From: Carnegiea gigantea
Taxonomy: Eukaryota; Streptophyta; Magnoliopsida; Caryophyllales; Cactaceae
Length of the DNA stretch: 64,000 nt
Assembly (NCBI GenBank): GCA_029747015.1
Contig: JAKOGI010001350.1
Coordinates: 179,501 to 243,500 of the forward strand
Direction: 5' to 3'
The number at the start of each line of letters is the position of its first letter. Position 1 is the first letter of the stretch. The translations under genes were made by a program, and so were the position numbers. Below, piece by piece: positions 44,869 through 55,259 of the stretch. The notes under the pieces are model-generated. The model did no database searches. It worked only from the letters and a program-made list of their open reading frames with translations, and was not told where the DNA came from.

Positions 44869-45760
44869 CAAAAGTGCTTTTACTCCAAGTTTTCAGATCT
44901 AGCTTAATCTTTTTCAACTTCTGAGTAATGCAGTACATTGGTGTTCCTGGTAAAGAAAATTGCCAGTTGCGTTTAACTATGCAATGAGTATCATGGTACT
45001 TGGTGCATGAATGTTGGTAGTGAAAATGAGCGCCCCTTCAGGGAGGGTGTGCAGGTTCCGTATTAAGATACACATAGGAGTGATCAGAGCACGTAAACGG
45101 TCCAGTAGTTACGCAATAATCTGGGAAGAGCTGAAGACAATCCTCACATAGGATAACTCTATGTAGTTTTTTATAAATGAGTTTCCCATGCAGGAATTTC
45201 TTCCACGTGAAAATTCGCCCTTGAACGTTAGCATCGTGCCCGTTACAGAATGAGAGAAAGTCGGGAAGACGTTTCAACTTGGAAGCGCATAGCGGTATAC
45301 CTCCAATTTTTCAGCCAAATGTAATATTTCATTAAAATCACCCATAATGCACCATGGCAAAGAAAAACAAGTACTAAGGTGATTGAGATGTGTCCAAAAT
45401 TCATGTTTTTTATGAATTTGGGCCGGGGCGTAGACTGTTGTGACTATACACTGTTTATTTGTACTCCTTTCGACCACCAAACAGTGGATTGCTCGGTGTT
45501 CTTTAACGAGGACATCAAGCAATACATTGTCATCTTTCCAGAGTACCCAGATTCCACCCACATGATTTTGTGGTAATATGAAGTCAAAGTGACGAAATCC
45601 AAGAGTACTAATAATACGTTGCGTATTATGTTCGTTAACCATAGTTTCCATTAGGAATACAATGTCAGGATGAATCGTCCGATTAATAAAGCCAACCTCG
45701 AGCTGTAGTTGGGCTTTTTTTGCCCCTCACATTCCAAATAATAGCTTTCATTAAAACCAA
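44869..45760 (-). pseudogene. LINE-A ORF2: endonuclease
   Basis: This is the AP-endonuclease-like N-terminal domain of L1 ORF2, which nicks target DNA. On the minus strand it starts at MKAIIWNVRG near 45750. It continues with METMVNEHNTQRIISTLGF, NHVGGIWVLWKDD, TTVYAPAQ and WCIMGDFNEILHLAEK in one open piece (45651-45274). GRIFTWKK and PFTCSDHSYV (45277-45038) follow after a shift. The catalytic GDFN block is intact and SDH is the expected last block. The RT half lies beyond the Sirevirus at 33946 and below. Confidence 0.85.
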
Positions 45761-47982
45761 ATAAGGCCTAGCCAGATAAAAATGAGCTCCATAGGGTGAA
45801 ACCCCTTCTGGGCTGTGGCTAGTGCAACCGTCATATGCAGAAGTAATTTTCTTAACATAATAGGAGGGAAACAAGTGCTAGTGATCCTCAGGATCGGTCG
45901 GAATAATGGCCTTGGGAAAGGGCATTTCTGCTCTAGTCCACTCACCAGAGATACAAATTAGAAAACATAGCTGGCTGATACAAATTGATAGCAATCATAA
46001 TATGTACAACAGACAAGCCATAACAGAATGTACATGAGAAAGGGAGAAAGAAAGAAATGTTGTACAAAGGTAAGAATAAAAGTCCTTCATTGTGACTTCC
46101 AATCCTCAGAGTTGTAATCCATGGTAAGAACGCTGGAAACAAAGAATGACGGTGACCTGCATCATTCAGACATGCTTCCAGGCTCCAAGCCATCAGCCTG
46201 AGCACCATAACTGCATATAGAAAAAGTTCAGAGATGAGAACGGCTGGAAAAAAGAAACCAATGGTGCACTGAGATGACCGATAAGAATGTGGATAAAGAA
46301 ACAGAGTCTAAGGTAGGAGCTTGGAGAAGTTGCTATCAACCTCGACTGGCAGCAATAATCGGCTAAGGCAACCATGCTCGAATCGACCGGGGCTACCCAT
46401 CCTAGCAGCACTAAGGTGCAGCAAGGACAGCAACCCATCAGATAGCACAGGCCAAAAATCCTGCAGCAAATACATCCAACAATACGTCAGTCCCCCCGAT
46501 TGTTGCCTCTATCCAAAAACGTGGTGGCAAACAACCAAAGCAGTAATCCAACCCAAAATATACAAGGTCACAATAGCCAAAGTACAGACATCAATAAATT
46601 CATAACCACAAATGCATGACACTGGGATAAGGGAAGAAGTGATGGGCAAAGGCAAAAATAACTATCCTGCCTCTGAACTCCCAGTCCCCTGAAGAAGAGT
46701 CCATTTAAGAAGCACAAGAAAAAAGAAGGTGAGAGGCACAGGAGTCCCAATGTTTGTCCATGGTGACCACTGTAGATGACCTGTACCATGCAAACATAAA
46801 TCTAAACACCAACGCATCAACCTGATCACCAAAATCAAATGTAAGCAATGTTCGTAGATAGGAACAATTGGCAAATAGTAACCAAGGTCGCAAGGAATAA
46901 ACCAGAAAAGTTATAAACAGCAATTTAAAGTCTCAGTTAGCAGCAAGTAGAAGCTACTATCATCCTCGACTAGTATCAATAATTGGCTAAGGAAGCCAAA
47001 CTCAGTTCATCCCAGGCGGCACAACCTAGCAGCACTAATGTGCACCAAAGCCAGCAACCCACCAAACAGCAAAGGCAGCCAACTAAACCTCATTCCACTC
47101 AGTTGTCGCCTCCTTCCAGAAAAGGGGTGGCAGACAACCAAATGGATTGAGAGTGTTGAAAACCAAATCCAAACCACAAGATACCAAAGCAAATGTACCA
47201 TTAAATGTAAACAGACGAAGTTACAGAGCATAAACAATCTGCCAGTAAGGATCACTGGCCAGCAAACCGGGAATACACTCCAAAATACAGCACTAAGAAA
47301 AGAATAGCCAGAGAGATAACACCAGATCCACCGGTAAGGCAAGCAGCACCACACACAGCCATACTTTAGCAAGAAATTAGTCAGTATCAGACAAGGAACA
47401 AGTACTAAAATAACCCAAAAAATCATAAGATTGCAAAGGGAGAAGGAAATCCAACCCTTAGAGTACAAGGCACACCAATCACAGAGCAGACACAAATAAA
47501 CTTACGTGTCATGATCATGGCAGGGAATGGGAGGTGAGGTGGATCTGGCCACTAGGCACTTGAGGCACCACAAGCCTAGTCGTCGGCCATGGTTTAGGGT
47601 CATGGCCAACAATGGAGGCAATTATGACAGCAACGCCCCTGGTACTTGAGACAACACGCGCAGCACGAAAAAGTAAGGAAATCCAAAACCCCAAAGGTAG
47701 ATCTGAATAAAAACAGGTGTATAATTGAGTGTGAAAAGTCGCACACGCAAACGAGTTCCATGGAAACAGCAAATTAACTCTGACAGAGCTTGCGATGAGA
47801 GAGAGGAGGGGAGATCTAGAAGGGAGGTGCAAGAGAAACGGCAGAGGGTCGGGTGGTTCATTCATGGTAGAGGGAATAGAGGGAGGCGCGATAAGGGTAA
47901 GTCGATAAGGTGAACAGGAACCTGGAGACCTTCTCTGTCATGCGAATCTCTCTCTAGAGGGTCATTTTTCATACTTAATTTG
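45761..47982 (-). other. LINE-A 5' region: tandem repeat plus GC-rich block
   Basis: The region lies between the endonuclease start and the 5' target copy. About 46000-47250 is T/G-rich on the minus strand and contains two imperfect copies of a unit about 620 bp long (compare 46126 with 46757, and 46341 with 46961). The outer 450 bp (47515-47960) is GC-richer. On the minus strand it ends in ACACGTAAGTTT near 47495-47506, a consensus-like 5' splice site. No DUF4283/zinc-knuckle ORF1 is visible. Open frames here are Leu/Cys/Phe-rich by composition and not convincing. It may be a repeated promoter region or a captured host exon and intron. Confidence 0.5.
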
Positions 47983-47996
47983 CTTAATTTGCTTGA

Positions 47997-48372
47997 ATTA
48001 AGGTTGCTCATTTCTTTCCTAATTTTTCAGTGGCAGAAACTGAGATATTTGTTTCACCAAGCATGAGATATTTCTGTGGAGTAGGAGATACCATAATAAA
48101 GTCATGGATCATCAGATGGACACTCTTAAAAGGTTAACCGTAGATATCTCTGTGTGGCAATGATGCCAATTGGATTCGTGTGCTATAGATGCTATGCTTT
48201 TATGGTTTCCACGGCTGGCAAAAAAACAACTTTGAAGCAACTTGTATCTTATAGTAAACTTTTTAAAGTGCTATAATTTGATAATATATTACAGGATGCT
48301 GTATAACTTGTAGACGTAATTTAGGGTCCTTTTCTAATTAATGATATCATCATTCCAGCGAATCTTCTGAAG
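47997..48372 (+). other. Short unique stretch between LINE-A and LINE-B
   Basis: This is 376 bp not covered by any element. On the plus strand TTTCTTTCCTAATTTTTCAG (ending near 48031) resembles a splice acceptor. It is followed by about 100 bp open in one frame (AETEIFVSPSMRYFCGVG...) up to AAAAGGTTAACC near 48136. I recognise no protein. This is a weak exon candidate. Confidence 0.25.
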
Positions 48373-48399
48373 TAATTGTTATGAAAAGTTTTTTTTTTA

Positions 48400-48834
48400 T
48401 TGGAGAAAAGGGGGAAGGGTATTATATTAGATTGCTATTGATGTAAGCGTACACATCATCTGAGGCCCGAGCTGTGATGTCCTCAGGTACATCAGTTTCC
48501 CATGTCTTGCCCATCAAATAAATAGGTTATCGGTGAGCTAGATCGTGGGCTACCCTATTACCCCCCTTTTTACAAAAGACCAAGAATAAAAATTGAAGTT
48601 CTAAACAAAGGAAATGATATCCCTAGCAAAAAGACTAACAAAGTTGTCGTAGATCGACATATTCCTAAGCATTTAGATCAACTCTAAGCAATCGCTTTCA
48701 ATGATGATGTCCTGGATTCCATATGCGTGAGCACAAAGTAGGCCATAAAGACACGCTCTTGCCTCCTCAACTGGAGCTCCAGCGTAGCCACGGTGATGCT
48801 TGATGCCCGTAAGGAGTATATTTCCATCGTGATC
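48400..48834 (-). pseudogene. LINE-B RNase H, C-terminal part, and 3' end
   Basis: The minus strand shows HDGNILLTGIKHHRGYAGA, VEEARACLYGLLCAHAYGI and IIIESDCLELI, the plant L1 RNase H. About 250 bp of 3' coding and untranslated sequence follows to the poly(A). The N-terminal part of the domain is at 56396-56480 on the other side of the Gypsy array; the two sides abut at ILCDH/HDGNI. Confidence 0.85.
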
Positions 48835-49964
48835 TGATGTATCCTCAAGGGGGGGTAGCCAAAGCAAGCCAAATCAGAATGTAAGGAGAACAAACGGATT
48901 CAAGCTTCCTTTGTAAACACAAGCTCAAACTAGGATAGTTTTGTGAGTGGAACCGAATCTAGCACCTCACTTGGATACAAAACACCACCAAGTTTAGTAC
49001 TAGGGCCCTTAACAACTCCTTGGATACAGAAACACCACCAAAGAGAGGTTAAGACTCTTGCTAGATCACCACCCTACCCGGCCAAAGATAGAGATAAGCT
49101 AGAAGAGAGTTTTGAGAGTTCAAAGGAGCTAAGGCTCAACTTCATTCAAATGCATCAACTTGTTGAACATACAAGGCAGCAAGGGAGGTTTTATAATCCT
49201 CCTAAACACAAGCATTCAGCTTACAAAGTCAAATTAGAAGCTAAACTAGGCTAAAACCCGAAAACCAAAACAACACCAAAAACGGTTAGATTAAACCGTA
49301 GCTCGACAACACTTAATTGTTGATCTTGAGGCTGAGTTGTCGACTTGGGAGGCTTGGGAGGACATAATCAGCTTCAAGGCATTTAATCATGACCTTTGCA
49401 AGTGGATTAAACCTTGATAAGAGCAAAAGCACCTCAAAAAGAACAACATGCAGCTGGCTGTCTTTACCCGGGTAAAAGGGAGTTTCTTCCCTTAATTTGC
49501 TGGTTAATAGCTCCTTAGGTGTGTAATTTGGCTGAGGTTTTTTATGGCCACTTGATAATATTATTAATGCACTTTCAAGCCATAAAAGTTTCAGTCCAAA
49601 TGGAGGAGCTTTGGTCGTCCAAACAGACCCATTTCCAGAACTGGGCAAAACTGAAACAGTTTTGAGCACTTGACTTCAACAGCTGATTTCAGGTAGCAAA
49701 TGACCTCCAAATGACTTGCAATCGGTCTTATTGGAAAGAACACATCTTAAACTTAAAGTTAGGCCTCCTGCATCCCAGTCATATCCATCGGAAGGTCACG
49801 TAATAATGTGTGCAAAACCGGGCTTGTTCACGGACTGAAAACAGGATGAAGGCTGAAAATGACTAAGGCAAACTAGGCATGTCTTTGGCACTTTAGCCAT
49901 TGAATCTGATTGTTTTGGACCACCTTGAGGGTGGGTATTCATGGTCATGGGTGGATCTCCATCA
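48835..49964 (-). repeat. 3' LTR of Gypsy array
   Basis: The 1130-bp LTR has plus-strand edges TGATGTATCCTCAAGG and GGTGGATCTCCATCA. It shares most variants with the middle LTR and differs from the outer right LTR at about ten sites. Open frames inside all three LTRs recur only because the LTR is repeated. Confidence 0.93.
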
Positions 49965-49983
49965 TCCTCCCCTTGTTGAGGAG
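49965..49983 (-). other. Polypurine tract, left interior
   Basis: On the minus strand AACAAGGGGAGGA abuts the LTR end TGATGG. The same tract occurs at 53178-53196. Confidence 0.8.
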
Positions 49984-50109
49984 AATTTGCCCTCAAATTG
50001 TCCTTGAACTCATGGTGTGAGACCTTGAGAAGTAGCTCTTTAGTAGTGAGGAGTAAGTCCGAATGCTCTCGGTTCTTTTGGGGCTTAATTTTGTGGAGTT
50101 GGGATGGGC

Positions 50110-50715
50110 TTAGGGGGGCAAGGGTGATCCTCTTTCCATCTTTTGAAAGGTATAAGTATTCAAATAGCCATCATGCATTACCTTTCGGTCAAACAACCAT
50201 GGCCTTCCCAACAAAAGATGACATGCATCCATGGGGATTATGTCGCACCACAACTCATCTTGGTAACTTTTACCAATGGAAAATGAAATCAAGCACCTAG
50301 AATTTACTTGCAATCCTTTGCCTTGATTGAGCCATTGGATGTTGTAAGGATGGGGGTGAGCCGAGGCTTGGAGATTGAGTTTCTTCACCATGCTAAGTGA
50401 GGCCACGTTCGCACAACTGCCACCATCGATAATCACGGAACACACTTGGCTATGGACCGTGCATCTTGTGTGAAATAGGTCTTCCCTTTGGTCCTCCTTG
50501 TCTCCTTTATGGCTACTCAAGGCTCTCCTCAACACAAGTAACTCTCCTTCGTCCGCTTCCTCCACGACCTCCTCCATGAAATACACCTCCTTGTCCTCCT
50601 CCTCCTTTTCCTCCTTAGTCGCTTCCCATTCGGCCAAGGAGATGACTCTCCTATTTGGACATTCCGAGGCTATGTGGCCTAGACCTTGACACTTAAAACA
50701 TCTTTTTGTGTTCAA
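50110..50715 (-). pseudogene. Gypsy zinc knuckle and protease, left interior
   Basis: The frame opens at the knuckle CFKCQGLGHIASEC (CX2CX4HX4C). An acidic linker (EEKEEEDKEVYFMEEVV) and a retropepsin-like domain follow: VCSVIIDGGSCANVASLSMV, LLGRPWLFDRKVMHDGY. The catalytic triplet is DGG instead of the usual D-S/T-G, so activity is doubtful. The gag frame meets it with a one-base shift near 50700. After about 50110 a missing A relative to the other interior shifts the frame again. In place of RT the sequence runs straight to the purine tract. Confidence 0.8.
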
Positions 50716-52010
50716 GGTTGTGGGGTTTGGACGGTTTGGAAGGGTTAGGCTCTTTTGAGGAGCTTGGTTCTTTTGTGTGGTGGGAAGGGGTTGGAACCGT
50801 GGGTTTAGAAGGTGGGGAAGAGCTCCCCTTGTTGAAGGGTTGGCTCTCGGGAAAGGGTTTGAGAGGTTCTCTTTTGAGGAGCTTGGATTTTCTTTGTTGT
50901 TCCACTTTATGGGCTAAGACACACACTTCATCAAAGGTAGTATATTGTTGCAATTCTACCACATGGGCATACCTAGGATCTAACCCACCCAAATATCTCA
51001 CTATGGTTTGCTCTTCGGGCTCTCTCAAGTCACACTTGATTAACAACTTCTCAAACTCCCTAGTATACTCCTCAACACTCATGTTACCTTGGACAAGGTT
51101 GTGAAGTTGGGAGTAGTTATCTTGTAGGTAAGATGGGGGTAAGAAACGGGCTTTAAGTTTGGCTCTCATTTTCTCCCATGTTCGAATCTTTCCCTTTCCT
51201 TGCCTAGCTCTTTTGGCACATAAGTTAGACCACCAAAGAGAAGCATACTTACGGAGTCTAATGGCAACAAGCTTCACTTTCTTTTCCTCCGGGATCTCCT
51301 TGTAGTCAAAAATCCTCTTCTACGGTTTGAAGCCATTCCAAAAACTCGTCGGGGTCAAGCTTCCCTTCGAACTCCGGGATCTCTACCTTGATGTCTCCAT
51401 GGTGTGAGGTTGCTTTCCTTCCTCTCCTCATTCTTCCATAGGCCTCTTCTTCACTTGATGAGCTTGAGTGTGTGGCCGCTCTCATTTCTTGCTCGGAATC
51501 GGAGGAGTTAGAAGATCGGGAACTCCTAATCTCCTTGCGCTTTTGCTTCAAGGATTCTCCGAGTTGTCGCTTCAAGTAGTCATTTTGACCTTTGACCTCT
51601 TCGTTTTGTTGCCTCAAGGCCTCATAATTCTTCATGAGGGCCTCAAACTTCTCTTCCATGGTCATACTAGTAGTACTTACGTTGAAACGAGGTGGTACTT
51701 CTCGGGCTGAATGTGGCACGGGCGTGCTCTTAGACACGGGGTGACCGTGCTCAGGGTCTGGACGTGAGAGAGGTTGGGATGTGGCCGGGAAAGGGGTGGC
51801 ACGGTCGTGCGACATGGCACGGGGTGACCGTGCTGAGGTTCTGGATGTGGGGGAAGATGAAATGTGGCTGGGAAAGGAGAGGGGCACGGTCGTGCTCATT
51901 GGCACGGGGAGACCGTGCCGATCTTCTGGGCAGTGGAAACCGTGGAGCACGGTTTTGGGTGTTTTGTGGGGGAAATGTGTTTGGGTATTTGGAAGGGTGT
52001 TGGGTAGCAA
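50693..52010 (-). pseudogene. Gypsy gag, left interior (frameshifted)
   Basis: The N-terminal piece (52010-51306) begins MLPNTLPNTQTHF and has a Ser/Pro/Arg-rich region encoded by GCACG...CGTGC dyads, then a coiled coil (EEKFEALMKNYEALRQQNEEV). The capsid part starts with VEIPEFEGKLDPDEFLEW. A small insertion near 51310 (absent from the right interior) shifts the frame. The remainder (51277-50693) holds LRKYASLWWSNLCAKRAR, ARFLPPSYLQDNYSQLHNLVQG, SVEEYTREFEKLLIKC and YLGGLDPRYAHVV, a typical Retrotrans_gag domain. Confidence 0.85.
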
Positions 52011-52031
52011 GCTTAGGCCTAGGGAAGCCTT

Positions 52032-52044
52032 AGCTCTGATACCA
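52032..52044 (-). other. Primer-binding site, left interior
   Basis: On the minus strand TGGTATCAGAGCT lies four bases from the middle LTR. The identical site of the right interior is at 55243-55255. Confidence 0.9.
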
Positions 52045-52048
52045 AATA

Positions 52049-53177
52049 TGATGTATCCTCAAGGGGGGGTAGCCAAAGCAAGCCAAATCAGAATGTAAGG
52101 AGAACAAACGGATTCAAGCTTCCTTTGTAAACACAAGCTCAAACTAGGATAGTTTTGTGAGTGGAACCGAATCTAGCACCTCACTTGGATACAAAACACC
52201 ACCAAGTTTAGTACTAGGGCCCTTAACAACTCCTTGGATACAGAAACACCACCAAAGAGAGGTTAAGACTCTTGCTAGATCACCACCCTACCCGGCCAAA
52301 GATAGAGATAAGCTAGAAGAGAGTTTTGAGAGTTCAAAGGAGCTAAGGCTCAACTTCATTCAAATGCATCAACTTGTTGAACATACAAGGCAGCAAGGGA
52401 GGTTTTATAATCCTCCTAAACACAAGCATTCAGCTTACAAAGTCAAATTAGAAGCTAAACTAGGCTAAAACCCGAAAACCAAAACAACACCAAAAACGGT
52501 TAGATTAAACCGTAGCTCGACAACACTTAATTGTTGATCTTGAGGCTGAGTTGTCGACTTGGGAGGCTTGGGAGGACATAATCAGCTTCAAGGCATTTAA
52601 TCATGACCTTTGCAAGTGGATTAAACCTTGATAAGAGCAAAAGCACCTCAAAAAGAACAACATGCAGCTGGCTGTCTTTACCCGGGTAAAAGGGAGTTTC
52701 TTCCCTTAATTTGCTGGTTAATAGCTCCTTAGGTGTGTAATTTGGCTGAGGTTTTTTATGGCCACTTGATAATATTATTAATGCACTTTCAAGCCATAAA
52801 AGTTTCAGTCCAAATGGAGGAGCTTTGGTCGTCCAAACAGACCCATTTCCAGAACTGGGCAAAACTGAAACAGTTTTGAGCACTTGACTTCAACAGCTGA
52901 TTTGAGGTAGCAAATGACCTCCAAATGACTTGCAATCGGTCTTATTGGAAAGAACACATCTTAAACTTAAAGTTAGGCCTCCTGCATCCCAGTCATATCC
53001 ATCGGAAGGTCACGTAATAATGTGTGCAAAACCGGGCTTGTGCACGGACTGAAAACAGGATGAAGGCTAAAAATGACTAAGGCAAACTAGGCATGTCTTT
53101 GGCACTTTAGCCATTGAATCTGATTGTTTTGGACCACCTTGAGGGTGGGTATTCATGGTCACGGGTGATCTCCATCA
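52049..53177 (-). repeat. Middle LTR of Gypsy array
   Basis: The 1129-bp LTR is shared by the two interiors: 3' LTR of the right unit and 5' LTR of the left unit. Its bases at most variable sites match the left LTR. Confidence 0.93.
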
Positions 53178-53851
53178 TCCTCCCCTTGTTGAGGAGAATT
53201 TGCCCTCAAATTGTCCTTGAACTCATGGTGTGAGACCTTGAGAAGTAGCTCTTTAGTAGTGAGGAGTAAGTCCGAATGCTCTCGGTTCTTTTGGGGCTTA
53301 ATTTTGTGGAGTTGGGATGGGCTTAGGGGGGCAAGGGTGATCCTCTTTCCATCTTTTTGAAAGGTATAAGTATTCAAATAGCCATCATGCATTACCTTTC
53401 GGTCAAACAACCATGGCCTTCCCAACAAAAGATGACATGCATCCATGGGGATTATGTCGCACCACAACTCATCTTGGTAACTTTTACCAATGGAAAATGA
53501 AATCAAGCACCTAGAATTTACTTGCAATCCTTTGCCTTGATTGAGCCATTGGATGTTGTAAGGATGGGGGTGAGCCGAGGCTTGGAGATTGAGTTTCTTC
53601 ACCATGCTAAGTGAGGCCACGTTCGCACAACTGCCACCATCGATAATCACGGAACACACTTGGCTATGGACCGTGCATCTTGTGTGAAATAGGTCTTCCC
53701 TTTGGTCCTCCTTGTCTCCTTTATGGCTACTCAAGGCTCTCCTCAACACAAGTAACTCTCCTTCGTCCGCTTCCTCCACGACCTCCTCCATGAAATACAC
53801 CTCCTTGTCCTCCTCCTCCTTTTCCTCCTTAGTTGCTTCCCATTCGACCAA
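53159..53851 (-). pseudogene. Gypsy protease, right interior
   Basis: This is the same protease-like domain as in the left interior, with DGG at the catalytic triplet. It is open for 230 residues and runs through the purine tract into the first bases of the LTR. The knuckle upstream has lost its first Cys (Tyr instead) and its frame is broken by a stop near 53870. Past the protease, SQLHKIKPQKNREH and LRANSPQQGEDDGDHP show that the 3' coding end overlaps the purine tract. Confidence 0.75.
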
Positions 53852-53958
53852 GGAGATGACTCTCCTATTTGGACATTACGAGGCTATGTGGCCTAGACCT
53901 TGACACTTAAAATATCTTTTTGTGTTCAAGGTTGTGGGGTTTGGACGGTTTGGAAGGG

Positions 53959-55221
53959 TTAGGCTCTTTTGAGGAGCTTGGTTCTTTTGTGTGGTGGAAG
54001 GGGTTGGAACCGTGGGTTTAGAAGGTGGGAAGAGCTCCCCTTGTTGAAGGGTTGGCTCTCGGGAAAGGGTTTGAGAGGTTCTCTTTTGAGGAGCTTGGAT
54101 TTTCTTTGTTGTTCCACTTTATGGGCTAAGACACACACTTCATCAAAGGTAGTATATTGTTGCAATTCTACCACATGGGCATACCTAGGATCTAACCCAC
54201 CCAAATATCTCACTATGGTTTGCTCTTCGGGCTCTCTCAAGTCACACTTGATTAACAACTTCTCAAACTCCCTAGTATACTCCTCAACACTCATGTTACC
54301 TTGGACAAGGTTGTGAAGTTGGGAGTAGTTATCTTGTAGGTAAGATGGGGGTAAGAAACGGGCTTTAAGTTTGGCTCTCATTTTCTCCCATGTTCGAATC
54401 TTTCCCTTTCCTTGCCTAGCTCTTTTGGCACATAAGTTAGACCACCAAAGAGAAGCATACTTACGGAGTCTAATGGCAACAAGCTTCACTTTCTTTTCCT
54501 CCGGGATCTCCTTGTAGTCAAAAATCCTTTCTACGGTTTGAAGCCATTCCAAAAACTCGTCGGGGTCAAGCTTCCCTTCGAACTCCGGGATCTCTACCTT
54601 GATGTCTCCATGGTGTGAGGTTGCTTTCCTTCCTCTCCTCATTCTTCCATAGGCCTCTTCTTCACTTGATGAGCTTGAGTGTGTGGCCGCTCTCATTTCT
54701 TGCTCGGAATCGGAGGAGTTAGAAGATCGGGAACTCCTAATCTCCTTGCGCTTTTGCTTCAAGGATTCTCCGAGTTGTCGCTTCAAGTAGTCATTTTGAC
54801 CTTTGACCTCTTCGTTTTGTTGCCTCAAGGCCCCATAATTCTTCATGAGGGCCTCAAACTTCTCTTCCATGGTCATACTAGTAGTACTTACGTTGAAACG
54901 AGGTGGTACTTCTCGGGCTGAATGTGGCACGGGCGTGCTCTTAGACACGGGGTGACCGTGCTCAGGGTCTGGACGTGAGAGAGGTTGGGATGTGGCCGGG
55001 AAAGGGGTGGCACGGTCGTGCGACATGGCACGGGGTGACCGTGCTGAGGTTCTGGATGTGGGGGAAGATGAAATGTGGCTGGGAAAGGAGAGGGGCACGG
55101 TCGTGCTCATTGGCACGGGGAGACCGTGCCGATCTTCTGGGCAGTGGAAACCGTGGAGCACGGTTTTGGGTGTTTTGTGGGGGAAATGTGTTTGGGTATT
55201 TGGAAGGGTGTTGGGTAGCAA
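53959..55221 (-). CDS. Gypsy gag, right interior (open frame)
   Basis: This is a 420-residue gag, open across the capsid domain. It starts at MLPNTLPNTQ about 20 bases inside the primer site. N-terminal Ser/Pro-rich region (1-110), coiled coil (about 115-155), an acidic Ser/Glu run (165-195), then the Retrotrans_gag domain (about 205-350: VEIPEFEGKLDPDEFLEW, KKVKLVAIRLRKYASLWW, LPPSYLQDNYSQLHNLV, YLGGLDPRYAHVVEL). Two small deletions near 53995-54030 relative to the left interior end the frame before the zinc knuckle, so nucleocapsid is lost. It could still make a capsid-only protein. Confidence 0.75.
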   Translation of the reverse strand: MLPNTLPNTQTHFPHKTPKTVLHGFHCPEDRHGLPVPMSTTVPLSFPSHISSSPTSRTSARSPRAMSHDRATPFPATSQPLSRPDPEHGHPVSKSTPVPHSAREVPPRFNVSTTSMTMEEKFEALMKNYGALRQQNEEVKGQNDYLKRQLGESLKQKRKEIRSSRSSNSSDSEQEMRAATHSSSSSEEEAYGRMRRGRKATSHHGDIKVEIPEFEGKLDPDEFLEWLQTVERIFDYKEIPEEKKVKLVAIRLRKYASLWWSNLCAKRARQGKGKIRTWEKMRAKLKARFLPPSYLQDNYSQLHNLVQGNMSVEEYTREFEKLLIKCDLREPEEQTIVRYLGGLDPRYAHVVELQQYTTFDEVCVLAHKVEQQRKSKLLKREPLKPFPESQPFNKGSSSHLLNPRFQPLPPHKRTKLLKRA

Positions 55222-55259
55222 GCTTAGGCCTAGGGAAGCCTTAGCTCTGATACCAAATA

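Larger units (their letters stand above)
30652..47982 (-). mobile_element. L1-type LINE-A, full span incl. Sirevirus
   Basis: This is a plant L1-clade LINE on the minus strand. A poly(A) tail appears as T17 at 30651-30667. A 14-bp target duplication CTTAATTTGCTTGA lies at 30638-30651 and 47983-47996. Without the 10.9-kb Sirevirus (33947-44863) the element is about 6.4 kb. Endonuclease, RT, zf-RVT and RNase H relics are in order. I do not see the usual DUF4283 ORF1 between endonuclease and 5' end. That 2-kb segment instead holds an imperfect tandem repeat and a GC-rich block. Confidence 0.82.

Noticed and set aside
47007..47495. 162-codon frame on the minus strand with many Leu/Cys/Trp/Phe
   Set aside because: T/G-rich composition produces hydrophobic codons. 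There is no membrane-protein family match, and it lies in the LINE-A 5' repeat region.
49313..49669. 118-codon minus-strand frame, repeated at 52527-52883
   Set aside because: It is inside the LTR of the Gypsy array and recurs only because the LTR is repeated; the third LTR breaks it.
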